Notes under the pieces: generated by a model
Databases searched by the model: none
The model's input: only the letters and a program-made list of their open reading frames with translations
What the model was told of the DNA's origin: nothing
Translations under genes and position numbers: made by a program
Origin: Hirudo medicinalis
Taxonomy: Eukaryota > Annelida > Clitellata > Hirudinida > Hirudinidae
Direction: 5' to 3'
DNA: 64,000 bases
NCBI GenBank assembly: GCA_011800805.1
Contig: MPNW01000068.1
Span: 146,846-210,845 of the forward strand
Shown here: piece after piece, positions 10,632 through 24,800 of the stretch
How the letters are laid out: each line of letters begins with the position of its first letter
How positions within the stretch are numbered: the first letter of the stretch is position 1

Positions 10632-12928
10632 TCATTTCGTCGTCGAAGCANGTGTGGTGGATTCTACGGTCGTCGCAGTAACGTTACTTTCGCTGCAGGC
10701 GGCCGCTACCGCAACCGCGGCCATCTGTTGCACCTGCTGCTGGTAATGTTCTATTATACGCCTGGCTTCTTCAAGCTTTGAAGTCAGTGCCTGAACTTGA
10801 CTAGTCTTCTCAGACAAGGCACTTCTCAGCTGCTGTAACTCGGCCTCGAGCTGCTCCCTCGTGGATCCCGAAGACGATGCAGTTGATTGGTCGACGAAAC
10901 TGGCTCCAGAAACCACAGAATTGGTCCCTATTTCACTTTTGAGAAAAAATTGCTTCTGTTGTTCGTCATAATAAATGGTGGCTCCGTCTTTAGGAGTTTC
11001 CGTTGTCGATTGCTGTTGCAAGACACTGTCGATCTGCCCTTCTACTTTAGCCTGCCAGAGCCAAGATGCCTGATCAGCAGATATGACATTTGACACCAAA
11101 TTCTCAACTTGCTTGTCAGCACTGAAAAATAATTTAGCACATAATTGCAATAAAGTTAAAATAATATTTGGTAAAATATTAAACCATGTAGCTTCTTGGT
11201 GATTAATTGCAGAGAACTAACACTACAATAGTCCAAAATCATCAAAAATGCCTGTAAGCAGATATTCTGACTGCATTGTTTTTTGTCATAAAACAAAACT
11301 AATGGGAAATTATTAGAGTAACATTCCCATCATACTGATCTTAGTAGCTTATAAACCTCAAAGAGCATGGTGAAGCACATTGACTTTAATGTCAATAAAT
11401 AAAAATCTGAGAAAGACTTAGAATTTTACTATTACCTATTGTAAACATTTCCAAATCATGTAATGTATTTCAAAAATAGATTCACTATACAAAAAGATCA
11501 AGTTGCAGTCGAAAGTACTAAACTATTGAGTTATTACATTAGCAAGAAGTAGGTTCATCCTATAACCTGAGATTGTTTGCACTCTGAACCCCTGGAAAAG
11601 ATTGAGAATGAAGTGCCAAAAGGTTGATGATGCTGTTGTCAATGGTGACACTCCCGTCACTGTTTGTTATCAGAAATTGTCCGGTCGAGGATACTCCGCC
11701 ACTTGACAGACCCGCTTGTGCAAGAACCTGTTGGACAAGAAGTTGATCTGTTGTGAGTGACTCAGCAGCCTGTCTCAGGTGATCCTGGCTAATGACAGGA
11801 GTTGAATTGTTGGCATGCTGATTGTTTTGTTGAGCTGTAGTCGTCTGCCATGAGGTTTGAGTTGTGGTGACAGATTTGGAATCCTTGTACTTTTTTTGCT
11901 TTGGGGGTTTGATGGAATCTGTTTCACTCATTCCAGTCATCTGTCGGTAAGCTCTCAGCTCATTTTCGTACCTTTCCTAAGAAATGTTTGCAACAGTTTT
12001 CCCATTACCCTACTTTATTAATTGTTCACAAAAAAAACATAAGAAACTTAAAAACTTCATTGTTTCAAAAGCAATGATAAATTGATTCTTGCTCATGCCC
12101 AAATTCTTATCTAATACAATTAATGATTCCAAGGTTACAGACAACAACCTTGTCTTTGATGAAATACTCATTGTATTGCTGTTTCTGGCTGGCATCCAAC
12201 TCCCTCCAAATGGCACCAACAATGGCACCAATCTCAGTGACTGAACTCAGGTGAGAATTTGCAGCCTTGACCTGTGGCCATATCTGTTGGTTCAAAAAGT
12301 CAGTTAAATTAGCCCTCATTTCCTGCTCTAAAAGTTAATTAGCCTACTAACAGCTTTGCTGAACATCATATAGGTGTTTAGAGGCTTTTTAGGTAATTTT
12401 GGCTTCTCAGTTTTTTGAGTGGTTGGCTGAGGAAGTGGCTAAAATGATGAATGGAAACTAGTTGATTATTTTGATACTTCGTCGTTTTGAGAAATGTATC
12501 TTAATAACCTGAGATTCTATGATGGTCTGTTGAGGTGAAACCATTTCTGATTCAGATTTTTGTGGAATCAAAGTTGCTTGAGTTTGTTGAAGAGTTTGGT
12601 TAGTAGCATCAGCTAACTGACCTGAATCAGACACTGGAGTGACAAGAACATGACCATCTTGCAGTGTCAACAGATTGCCATTGTTGAAAAGATTTTGAGA
12701 CACACCAGGAGAAAGCAGCATCATTTGATATTGTGGTGGAAGAACCCAAGGTAGTGAGCCAGATGTTGCTTGATTGGCTTGAACCAACTGAATACCTGAA
12801 GTGGCCAATTGGTTTGCAACCAGCCCATTATTTTGGTTGGCATCAATGATTTGTGAAGCCTCTATGACTTGGACGTCAGCATTTCCAGAACGTTCCAATG
12901 ACTCAAGTTTGACAGCAGTTTGGTCCAT
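10632..12928 (-). CDS. Glutamine-rich HMG-box nuclear protein
   Basis: Five exons (12928-12509, 12438-12352, 12283-12149, 11976-11567, 11121-10632) give 513 residues. Residues ~1-140 are rich in Q, N and hydrophobics, like transcription activation regions (MDQTAVKLESLERSGN at the start). An HMG box follows at about 155-225: KKPLNTYMMFSKA, then IWPQVKAANSHL, EIGAIVGAIWREL and KERYENELRAYRQM. The box most resembles those of SMARCE1/BAF57 and HMGB-type proteins (WxQVKAxN, EIGxIxGxxWRxL). The flanks do not look like BAF57, so no symbol is given. A coiled coil sits near the C-terminus (EQLEAELQQLRSALSEKTSQ). HMG boxes bend DNA in the nucleus. One base in the last exon (10651) is N, leaving one residue undefined near the end. 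Family membership beyond the HMG box is unresolved. Confidence 0.78.
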
Positions 12929-15804
12929 CTACAAAAATCGTCTTAAGTATCAAACTTATGCAACTTTCATGTCATTTTTAAAAAATCTGTGGTGCAGAAA
13001 TTCCAGAATGCACTCTTTTCGGTTTACATTTTCGTAATATATCAACATTACGAAATTAATCGATTTTAGTTACAAAATTGATCTGAGAAATGCTTATCGT
13101 ATACATGCAAGAACGTTGTGAACGTTTTTTCGAGTTTATACCGGCTTAAGCTCTTCTATCTAAACTCGGCTATATCATAACTTGGATCATAAATCCACTT
13201 GGATAGAATGTTTTGCTAATACTTAGCACTATAAATGAAAAACTAACTAAAAATAAATCGATCGAAAGCTTTCAGCGTTTAGAATGCAAAGCCTAAAACT
13301 TAACAATTTCGATTTTTCGACGAACAAATTACTAACAAAAATAAATCTGAAGAAAGCCTTTTTAAAAAGGTACCTTTAATTCATAACACACGCCTTTACT
13401 ATTTATTTTGGAAAAATTTAAAAAAATTCCAAACTGGACGTTGTATTTATTTATTTGGAAGCCATATTGAACAGAGATCTACAGGATGCTCAATTGAAAT
13501 AAGTAAGTAAAAAAGATGAGTGGGTTTTTTCCACAAACTAATTTTGATAATTTTTAATTTAGAAAGTAAAAAAATCCTCTTTATTTTCATGGTCACAATC
13601 ATGAGTCGGAGGCTAAAACTACTCTATTACGAGCCATTCAAGCTAGAAAGAAAACTATAAATAAAAATAAATCTCGCAGAACTCTCAGTTTTGTAAACGG
13701 CATTTCGAACGAGCGAATCTTGCCCACTGCCCTATCAATCTATAAATATTTAAAGCGCTATCAAGCAACAAACAATTTCTGAGATCACACCGTCCTGGAC
13801 CCATCGTCCCGACCACTATTAGTCGCAAAGAAGCGATATATGTTACTCGGCACGCTTTAGCAAAGTATATTTCACCGATAAAGCAAGTTCTTAAATGAGC
13901 TCCGATTCAAGCTATGGCGTATTTAATTTTCAGGAAAAGCGGTGGACTCAAAGCGCTATAGCTGCGAGGCCCGTCAATTAGCTTAAGCTTGTTCGGGCTG
14001 GGTTGTTACCGCAGTTCAAAGTAGTGGCCTACGTATTAGCCCGCCACTATTGTTGTTCTTGGAGCTGTGCTAGCTTTAAAACTAAAAAAATAGTTAAATA
14101 TACTGTATGGATGAGTAACAACGAATTCAAAAATATCAATTCTTGAGAATTGAGCAAGCTAAAATACCAAAAGTAATCGTCTTCGTCGATGATGGTTTGT
14201 TATCCAATGTTACACAATAATGAAAGCGATTCTGGCACCATGAGCATTAATTTGAAAAAATATTATGATCATAGAATTAATATTTGCTGAGATTGATTTA
14301 ATAAATAGTGTTCTAAGCGTATGCCTATACTCGTCATACTCTAGTTGACCTAGTTATTATTTAAATTAAATAAATTTAGCTGGACCGATTGACCAAGAGC
14401 TTAACAAATGGGGGCTTTGAATAAACAGTTGTTATCAGCTTTATTTCATCAACCAATTCAAATCATGAATATGGATAAGGGTGGTTGGCATTGATATCGA
14501 TAGCCATCACTGTCAACATTAGGGCATCAGGAGAGTAATCTCAACGTGACAAGCTTTTGTGGCCTGGTTAACATGTCGCACTGTGATATTGGGGTCCGGA
14601 TTGCTGAATCAAACAGAATTCGATGAAGGCTGAGGCTTTTGTGTGAATCTTAGGAGAAAATTATAAATAAAAAGTGTTCCGAAGTCTTTGGTCGAGTTCA
14701 TTTTAGACGCGGAACTTTACTGATCTATAACCAAAAATAGATGGACAAATTGTTAAAAGCTCGTTAATAACTAAAGTGTAGATGCTGTGATATGCATGCA
14801 GTTCTCAATATTTAAATCGCCTTTAGCGATTCGTTCGACCTAGCCTCCAAATCATCTTAATTATGCAATGGACTTTAATCAAATAAATAAATATGCTTGA
14901 CCTCAAAGAAGCTGTTGAGCTCAGCTATGGCTAAGGCTTAGCTAGCTATCATGAGCTGGTCTCTGATTTCCATTTCTGCTAGGTCCTCGAGGTCCACGAG
15001 GATGTTTGTATAAAACTTATTTCTTGGCCAAGGTGATGGTCTCGGCCGGAACTGGTTGTTCCTGCGAGTTAATAAGGTATTTCCATACAACTGGGAGCGG
15101 CATATTAAATTGAACTGCTCCGTTCAAAATATCTAGTTATGTATCAGGCGTTAATTTTTTTTTTATCGCCTGGAACTAAGCAATATATTTGACCTCCTTC
15201 AAAAGCTGGCTGACTTTTGGCCTAGACCATTAAATAACAGGCATACAAAACATAGAAACCTGAATTGTACTGGATGGTTCGAACATAAATTAAGACTTTT
15301 ATTAGGAATTTTGAAAAAAAAAGAGAAGAATGTTCCAGAGGTCTAGCAAACATCTTGATAAGTAGAGAGAATATGACCTTGTATAACTGGGCTCTGAGTA
15401 TCTTTAACATTATTCTGAACAGGAGACGTTTTTGGACAAATTTATGAGATCCCAGCTTTTAGCTTACCGACTTGCAAGTAAAAATAGTCGTCAGCTGATT
15501 TCTGAACCAATTTGGACTGAGCTAACTTTTGCAATGCTTTTTGAATGAATTGTATATTTATTTTGTTTAAAGTCGATTAATATACATTTAAATAAATCAA
15601 TAATTTTGATCAGTTAAATGTATGTATAAATATTCGAATTTTCAAATATATCTTAGTATAAACCAGTGGTTGCCATCTCAGCGAAACGCGTTTCCATGGC
15701 ATTATTCTTAGAAGTTTGAAGGAGTACTGGTCTGAATCTTTACTTCAATTAGTTTGACTCCTCGATTTAGGATTTAGTTATAAATTTATTATTCATATTT
15801 AACT
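12929..15804. other. Long divergent intergenic region before the dynein gene
   Basis: These 2.9 kb separate the start codons of the HMG-box gene (minus) and the dynein gene (plus). Both promoters should be here, but no core element stands out. A 60-odd codon frame ending at 13782, without a start codon or clear splice partner, was examined and not accepted as a gene. The stretch 14540-14640 contains a GC-richer patch (GTGGCCTGGTTAACATGTCG) that could be part of an old repeat. The remainder is AT-rich and featureless to me. Confidence 0.5.
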
Positions 15805-18800
15805 ATGGCCTCATCAGACAGCGATGTCGTGGACGTACGAATTGAATTTTTATCCGACTATATAATGAAAACTATGAAACTCAGACTAGAAAAATGGCAA
15901 AGAATGTATAGTGTTGAAGAAAACAAACAGATGTGTATAGACTTTTTTGAAAAATCTGACAGACAAAGCTTAATATTTAGTGTTAACTTGACTGGATCTC
16001 TGAGTGTGGGTTTTACGTGGCCCAATGCTCCCAAAACCAAGTGCGTGTATTTTATGAAAAAAGCCAATGAAATTATTGGCAAGGAACCTGGCTGGAAGCA
16101 AAAAATGATTTTTGGTGATATTGGACATTCTCCCATTCAGCAGCTATCAGTATTTGTAGAAGAGGTGAGATTGCAATGTTTTATATTAATGCAATGATAA
16201 AAACTGATGATGATATTAATTTTGCAGATAATGCTTCCTTTGTTATCAAATAAGCAAAATACACAGAGGTGGCCAAGAGTTGTATATGATGATATATTAC
16301 AGAATGCTCGCCAGCTTAACAGTTCAGTTTTTGTGTTATCTGGTCTGGTTAAAGGGAAAACATACTTACCCATGCTTTACAACATGCCTAGTTCCATTGA
16401 TGTTCTTCAATATACTAGCAACAAAAGGTTAACATTTGAATAGGTAATGCAGTTAGAAATTAAATAATATTTTAGAATTGGGTTATTGTTTTCATAAGGC
16501 TCACCCCTGAAAGTCAGGAAATAGTGCATGACTTGGAAACTTTGGTCATTGAATGGAGCAAACAAATTTATGAGGTTCTTAGAAATGAATCCTCACAACC
16601 AATCACAGATGGTCTCAATCCCACCCCTTACATAGAAATTGAGTTCTGGGAGACAAGAGCTCAAAATTTGGAATGCATCAATGAGCAGGTGTGTCTGCTG
16701 AGTTTTACTTTGAATTTGAAGTGAATTCTTAAGAAAAAAATGTTTGCACTTGTGTTTGTAAAATTTGTGTAAATTTAATGAATGATCATGTTCTCATCAT
16801 AAACAGCTGAAAAGTCAAAAAGCTCAAGTGATGTCTGAAATTCTTTCAAGATCTTATTCCACTTACAATGGCTTGTTTGTCAAACTTAAGAAGGATGTGC
16901 AGGATGGTATGTAATTTTATTTTTGTTAAAATATCATTTAACAAGTCTTTTTTGTTTATAGCTTATGAGGAAGCCAAAGATACCAGGATCTATTTGAAAC
17001 CATTGAGAATGACTTTTGATGATTTGGAGCAAATTGACTTCTATGATCTTTCAGGGAAGTTGTCCATCACAATGCACCTCATTTTCACAGTGTGGTGCAA
17101 TTCCAAATACTACAACATGCCTAATAAAATTATTGTCCTACTTCAGGAAGTCTGCAATTTGCTTATAAACAAGGTGATTCATCTTTAACATGATAAATTA
17201 TGATAACATTATGGTTAAGACAATTCTGTTTTAATACAGTCTCGAGCTTACCTTGATCCCAGTGAACTGTTCAAAGGGGATGCTGAGGAAACCATAGAAA
17301 AACTGGAATTGACACTGAAGAATTTCAAATCCTTTAAAAGCATATTTTCCAGCTACAAAGCAAAAGTCAAAGAAAGATCTCTCGATGTTCCTGGTTCAAA
17401 AGATTGGGAATTCTCACCTCAGTTGATTTTTCACAGATTAGACATGTTTTACAAAAGGGTTTCAGACATCATGGTGAGAGCAAATAATGAAAAGGTTAGC
17501 TTAAAAGAGTTCACTTTAACAACTGTTCATCAATTCCACAGGAATTGTTCTACATTCAATTGGAGTTCTTAAAATTGGAAAAGATTGAGTTTAGTGGCAG
17601 GAAGGGTGGAAGTCTCAGTGCTGAGAGGAGGAGGATTTTTGAGGAATTTAAAGAGGCCTTCAGAGAGTTCGGCGAACTCAGCTGCGACGTGCTCGACCCT
17701 AGCAATCCTGTGAGTTTTAAACTTTTGACTGGATTTTAAGATGGTCCAAGCTAATTTGTTTTGCTTGTCATTAGGGATTCAATGTTCAGTACGAAGTCAT
17801 GAAAAAGACTGTGGCAGGACTCGATTTGAGACTAGCCACATTGATTTGCATTGCAATTGATGACGCCAATGGTCTTGGGAGCATCTTTAAGGTATTTGTT
17901 AGATTTTATAATTTTTCATCAATTGCTTTTATTGACCACAAAATATCCAAACAATGTATAAAAAGTTACTTTTACAATATTGAAGAGGTTTGTTCTCCTC
18001 TAAATGGATATTTTATAAATAAATTAATAATTCAAAGACCAAAAACTTAAAAATGTTTTGCCAATTTTTAACTGCATTGATAATAGTTATTATTACTTTT
18101 TTTTTTTAATCATACCACTAACATTAACATTATCTCTCCAGCTCCTCGAATCGCTCGGTAGTCTTCTCGATCGGCCATTGGTCAGGAAGGACGTAACCGA
18201 GAGGATGCCAGATATTGTCAATCAAATGGACGAATTTCTCAAGGAAACGAAGCAAATGTACGATGAACAAATAAGCACCATGGAGGACATGGAACACTTT
18301 AATTTCCACATCAACATGCCCAAGGTTTCAGGGTGTTTGGAGTGGGCCAAGGGCTTGAGAGAGAGGGTTGTCACCCACATGACCAATTTCAAAAAAGTCG
18401 ATCATCTGTGAGTATTTGAATCTGATATGGTTATAACTGTTGAAGCTTCTTTTAGGTATTTATATCATAGTTAAATAACTTGCTTAATAAATTCATCACT
18501 TAAGAATCTTCGCTATACTTATATTTTCATGCTTTGGAATGTTCATTGCAAATGCTTCAAATGTAATCTGGTTGCTTTCTACAGATGTCTAGACAGTTCA
18601 GAGGTGAAACAAGTTGATTCTCACTATGACAATATGGTTGCTCTTCTGGACAGGTAAGCATTTGAGTTACTTCAATTTAAGGTTATTTTGATTCTTTCTT
18701 AATTCTGCAGATTTTGTTATCATTTAGGTTTATTGAGAATATCAGGTCTGAATGGGTGGCAAGTGTTGACAGAATTTGTGGTGAGAATCTCAGCAAGTTT

Positions 18801-21800
18801 CTAATTTCAAGGAATCCTGTCACAAACCATGTCATGGTTAATTTCGACAGTGAGGTTAGATTTGGGGGGTGTAAATCAGACAAAAGAACAATGTTTCAAC
18901 AAAACACATTTAAAATCAAATGAATATGTAATTTGATACTTTGGAAAATAAATTTTGTTTAAAGCTTTGATTAATTGTAGACTCAACCCAATTGATGCTA
19001 TTATTTTGTTATTAATATTTTGCTTCTCTTTCAAAGCAATGGCAGTTGGCTAACTATTGTCACATTAAAATCTAGTTGAAAGCCTTGCTGAAGGATGTTC
19101 GCTACATGAAGATGCAGATGGAGGACTGTACCATTCCTGAAAGTGCAGTAGTAGTTTTTGAGAGGAATGAAGAGTTATGGACTTTCAAGACCAGTTTGGA
19201 TCTGGTTGCTCAGCAATACAATGAAGTCAAAGGTGCTCTGCTGGAGGTTGAGTACCCTCTCATAGAAGATCAACTCCTTGCAGCTGATGCAAAACTTGAA
19301 GTTATTGAAAAGAACTGCACTTGGAACACACCAGGTTTGATCATTTCATAAAGGACAAAATGTTACAATATCATGTTTACCTTTACGTTTTGATGTCTAT
19401 AATATAAAACAGAAAAAATGTATGTATGTCTGTCTGTCCTCCCTGTCGGTGAGCAGTAGTGATTTGAAATTTGCATACGTCATTCTCTATGCCAATCTTA
19501 GGTCAACTGTACCATTTTCAACTTTCACGTTTTCCAACTTTCACCTTTTCCTAAATCGCACACCAGCTTTAAACTCGAGAGCTACTGAAAGCAAAGGGTG
19601 TTGTGCTCTCGTGTGGTTTGAGACTTCACTTCTAGCGATTGCAGCACAGGCTCGAGTCCCGTTGCGGGAGAACTGTCCTAATCATCCAGTTCTTTGAGGG
19701 CAAGCCAAATAGTATATGAATGGCAAAGCCAATTTAAAAAAGCTAGATACTAGTACATGTATATATAATTTATATATAATTCAATAATTTAATCCTAAAT
19801 ATTCTTGATGATAATAATAACAATGCTTGTGTGATTAATGACAGGAAAATAATAGCAACAACAAATCATTAAAAACAATGTTTAATATCAGGAGCCTGGG
19901 AGTCCATATCTGAAGCCAAAACTGCAGTTTCAGAGGTTTACAAAAGACTCTTCACAACAAAGGCCAATGTGGATCAAATAAAAAAATTGATGTCAACTTG
20001 GATGAAGCATCCTTTGTTTGACAGGAGTGAAAATAAAACTTCAACTCTTTTGGTGCTGGCTGACAGAGAGGAAAAAATGAAGAAGAGATGCTCTGATATG
20101 TCGTTGGCTGGCACCAAAATTCATCAACTTCTCCAGGTGATATTTATGTTAGAAGTTTGCATGGAAAACAATGTCATTACGTTAAGTTGTTAATTACATG
20201 GAATGGGAAGAAATGAAATAAATGTATTTTTGTGATCTAGGAAAACTTGTCGCTGTTTGGATGCAACAAAGATTCGGATGAATGGAAGGCATATGTCGAC
20301 TTCCTGGATGAGTTGCTCATTGAGTCGTTCTTTGTAATCATACAGTGCAGCCTTCAATTCCTCGAGCACAACACCCTTCCTCTCGATGAACCGGCACCTC
20401 TCTTTGAAACTACGATGGAACTTCAGGTCACTTTGTGCTGATTGCATGATTAATTTTTAAAAAATTTTAATTATACAAACATTATTAAATTCGCATTGAT
20501 GATTTCAATAATGATTCATCTTTGATTTCAATGATTTTCTCACCAGGCTCCAGATATTGTCTTTGTCCCCTCCATAGATATGGATGTTGCAGATGGATTT
20601 TATGAGATCTTTGATAGCCTCATTTGTGATATCTACAAACAGGCATCATTCATCCAGAGGCTTTCAATGGAGTGTGGACTTGAGAATTATCAGGTTGGCT
20701 TAGCCTTGGCGTTGGTTATACTGTTAAGAAACCGAGTCACATGTTGCCGATTAAATAATTCAGATGTAATTTTCCTTTATTCCTATGCACCTGGTTCTCA
20801 CAAATTGTAATCATTCACCATCTAATCATTCGTCAGCCTGATGCCGAGAATTCAGAGGACTTGAACAAGATACGACAAGATCTGATGGATCACGTACAAA
20901 ACATAATGGTGAAGGCTGCCGAGTACAAGCAGTCGTTCGGTTCATACGCGTACTTGTGGACGGACGACAGAAGCGAGTACCTCAATCAGTTCTTGCGATA
21001 CAACCACGTTCTCTCGACCGGCGAGATCAAGTCTCATCCGAGCGATAAGATTCCCGACAGTCCGCCAACTTTGCAACAATTCAAGGAGCAGGTTTGTGTT
21101 TATAAAACACAATATTCTTTTAGGAAATAAATTATCTAAATTATCAAGTCGACAGAATTTTAAAATTGAAATAGTTAATTCCAGTAAAAGTTTATGCAGT
21201 AGAAATTAATTTGGAGAGTTATTTGCTAAGATCGACCATTACGAGAAGTTGTACGGAGAAGTCGAAGCGACCGGTGGCATCGTGCTATTTGAAAATTGGT
21301 TCAGAATCGATGCGAGACCATTCAAGCAGGCTCTTCTAAACATCATAAGAAAATGGGGGCTCATGTTTAAACATCATCTTGTGAATCATATTAACATCAG
21401 GTTAAAATATCAGATAAAATAAGTAAAAATCAATTTAGAAATAAAATATCAATTAATCAGAAAATCATTAAATATTAAGAATTTATAAAATAATTTAATA
21501 ATAATTCGCCAAATTAAATAATTGCTTTTCTGAAATAATGCCATCGAAATCTCCAGACAACTTGTTGTCATGATTTCTAAAGATTGGTAAATTTTGTTTG
21601 AATTATGAAAATATCTTTCTATGGCAACAGTTTGAAGGGTTTGGACGAGTTCATCAAAGTAACAGAGAAGGGACTGAACGTGTCGATCGAGGAGGGCGAC
21701 TACGAAGGACTGATCCGAGTGATGCGGCACCTGATGAACGTCAAGGAGAAGCAGCCGCTGACCGACGCCATGTTCGAACCTCTCAGAGAATCGATCCAAC

Positions 21801-24800
21801 TCCTCAAGACCTACGACCAGGAGATGTCCGACGAAGTCTATTTGCAGTTGCAGGTCGACAAAATTTAAATAAAACTACTTACTTTCGTTTCATTATTTAA
21901 CTGCCTTTATTGCGTTATTTGAGAAGGCAAATACATTGCAGATTAGTTGACAAAATTATAATAACATTGAAGTTGGAATAGATTACTGCAATCATGTGGA
22001 AATATCAAGGATTACATTAATTATTAAATATATGTTATATTTCCTCTTTTATCATCTTTTCAGCCTATTTGTTAATTTGCTTTAATTTCCACATCTTTCC
22101 ACATTGTTTACAATTTAGGAATTGCCAGAACAATGGAATAACATAAAGAAACAGATGATGATTGTGAAGCAGCAAGTGGCTCCTTTGCAAGCCAACGAGG
22201 TGGCTAACATTCGAAAGATGGCCACCAGTTTTGATGGGAGACAGCAAGAATTCAGAGATGAATTCAGGAAGATGCAAGCATTTTCATATTCATGTGCCAA
22301 CCCCTACAAAGTTCTAGATCAGGTCAGTCGTGCTTAATAACATTTTTGTGTTGCAAGTTTTTTATGGATGATTTGAGTCTATCCACAATCCACATCTTTC
22401 AAAACCTTGCAGTATCAAGAGAAATTGTCGACAGTCGAGAAAGAAATGTCGAATCTGGTGACGTCTGCAGGTCTCTTTGAGGTCAGCATACCAGAGTTTA
22501 AGTTGATCAAGCAGTGCAGGAGGGAAATAATTCTTCTGAAGTCACTATGGGATTATGTCTTCATCGTCAGAACAAGTTTTGATGACTGGAAAACAACTCA
22601 TTGGAAGAAAATTAACTTTGAGCAACTAAACATTGACTGCAACAGGTTTCAGCTGTCACCTGTTAACATTACATGGCTTCATTACAGTTGTAGTTGCAGC
22701 TCTAAGCATCTATAAATAAATTTTGAAATATTTTTTTTAGTGTCTTAAGTGATGAAAAAGATGAAAGATGATTCAATCAAATTTTAAAATTACTTTTCTC
22801 AAATTGTGTGATTCTGTTTCTCTAGATTTAGCAACTTCATCAAAACTTTGGACAAAGAAATAAAAGTTTGGGACACATTCATTGGATTGGATAACACAAT
22901 CAAGAACATGACCACATCTTTGAGTGTCATCCAAAAGATACAAAACTCCACTGTGAAGGAAAGGCATTGGATGCAGCTGATGCAGGCGACTGGAGTGAGT
23001 GTTTTTAAATTATTATTTCTGGATTTAATTATGATTTCAGAAACAAGGATGATGATGATTAGATGATACTAACTGGAAGCATTTTATTTCAGGTGAAGTT
23101 TACCTTGGATGAGAACACAACATTTGCAGATCTGCTCTCCTTAAAACTTCATGATTATGAGGACGAAGTTCGCAACATCGTGGACAAATCAAAACACGAG
23201 GCCGACATGGAGAAGTCGTTGAATAACATAAAGAACGCTTGGGTGGACATGTGTTTCGAGCATGAGAAACATGCAAGAACTGGCATCACCATGCTTAAAG
23301 CCAGTGAAGTTTTGATCGAAACACTTGAAGAAAATCAGGTTCGACGTCACACAATTATATGCCGGTTGTTGCTGGATTTGGAGATGTGGCTTTTTTTTTA
23401 TGACGTCAATCAAAATGAAAAATAAACTTTTCAACATTTCAATCATTTGCTTCCAAGGTCCAACTACAGAACATATTCACCTCAAAATATGTTGAGCATG
23501 TGCTTGAGGAAGTTCTGATGTGGCAGAAGAGATTGTCGATGGCAGACCAGGTTATTAACATCTGGTTTGAAGTGCAGAGGACTTGGTCTCATCTAGAAAG
23601 CATTTTCATTGGATCAGAAGACATCAGAAAGCAGTTGCCCATAGATTCTAAAAGATTTGATCAGATTGACCAAGATTTTAAAGTTTGATTTTCTTTTTGC
23701 ATTTATTGCAAATTATTCATTTTTAGGACCATATTTGAATGTTGATTAACATTGTTTTCAAAAATTTAAGAGAATTAAAATTTTTAAGGTTTAATAGGTA
23801 GCATGTTTTGGATTTAAATTCAGTTTTTAAATCCACCATAAATTGATAATTGTTAATAAATCAAATTCAGATACTCGTTGAAGAAGTTGAAAAGAGAAAA
23901 GATGTGTTGGACATGACAAGCATACCTTATCTCTACAATAGATTGGAAACTCTCAAGAGCGACCTTGCCCTTTGCGAAAAGGCACTAGCCGAATACCTGG
24001 AGACCAAGAGGCTGGCTTTCCCGAGATTCTACTTCGTTTCCTCGGCCGATCTCCTGGATATTCTTTCTAATGGAAACAACCCGTCCCTGGTTGTTGAAGT
24101 CATCATTTATGAATTTAGAAAGATCAAACTCTTTTAATTTTAAAACTTATTTGAATCAGGTTGCAAAGCATCTGACAAAATTGTTTGACAGCATGGCTAA
24201 GTTGAAATTCGAACCACCAAAAAGTGAAAAGGAGATTGCAAAGATTGCGAACGGCATGTGGAGCAAGGACGAGGAGTTTGTGAATCTCTGCAAACCTTGT
24301 GATTGCAATGGACAGGTTTGTGCCTTCACAATTAGAATACTACTTTTGCTTGTTTTAATCTCAGTCAGAGATTAAATTAAGTAAAATACAGTTGCATCTA
24401 CAGTGGGACGAACCGAGAGGAATTTAAAAACAGCTACCAAATTAAACGAGGCTCTTAAATTTTAACATTAAACAAATACAAGCACTTCTACCTTAGATGA
24501 AAGTTTCACATGTAATCACTGAAGGTCGAAGTGTGGCTGAATAGATTGCTGTGCACCATGAGGGACACCATCCGACACGAACTCACCGAAGCTCTGGCGA
24601 CCTCCGAGGAAAAGATGAGAGAGCAGTGGTTGTTCGAGTTCCCGGCTCAAGTCGCTCTCTGCTGCGTTCAAATTTGGTGGACCACCGAAGTCAACATGGC
24701 ATTCAATCACCTCGAGGAGGGCTTTGAGAATGCTCTGAAAGATTACAACAAAAAACAGGTTGATAATTTAATTAAAAATAACTCTCGATAATTTTGCATC

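Noticed and set aside
12323..12351. A 26-29-base mini-intron in the HMG-box gene between SKA and QEMRANL
   Set aside because: That reading would add 13-14 extra residues to the HMG box. An acceptor further on (exon start 12283, IWPQVKAANSHL) gives a normal 68-base intron and a canonical HMG-box length.
13591..13782. Open frame of more than 60 codons with a charged, non-repetitive peptide (for example TTLLRAIQARKKTINK)
   Set aside because: It has no start codon and no splice partner in phase, and I recognise no family. A frame of this length is expected by chance in AT-rich DNA.
19422..19697. 91-codon frame as a possible dynein exon
   Set aside because: The dynein sequence joins in phase directly from 19334 to 19892 without it, and the block looks like an inserted repeat.
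21598..21900. Alternative-frame 100-codon ORF rich in R and D over dynein exon 18
   Set aside because: The overlapping dynein frame ([16 protein letters not shown]...) matches the family; the other frame is a shadow produced by GC-rich codon bias.
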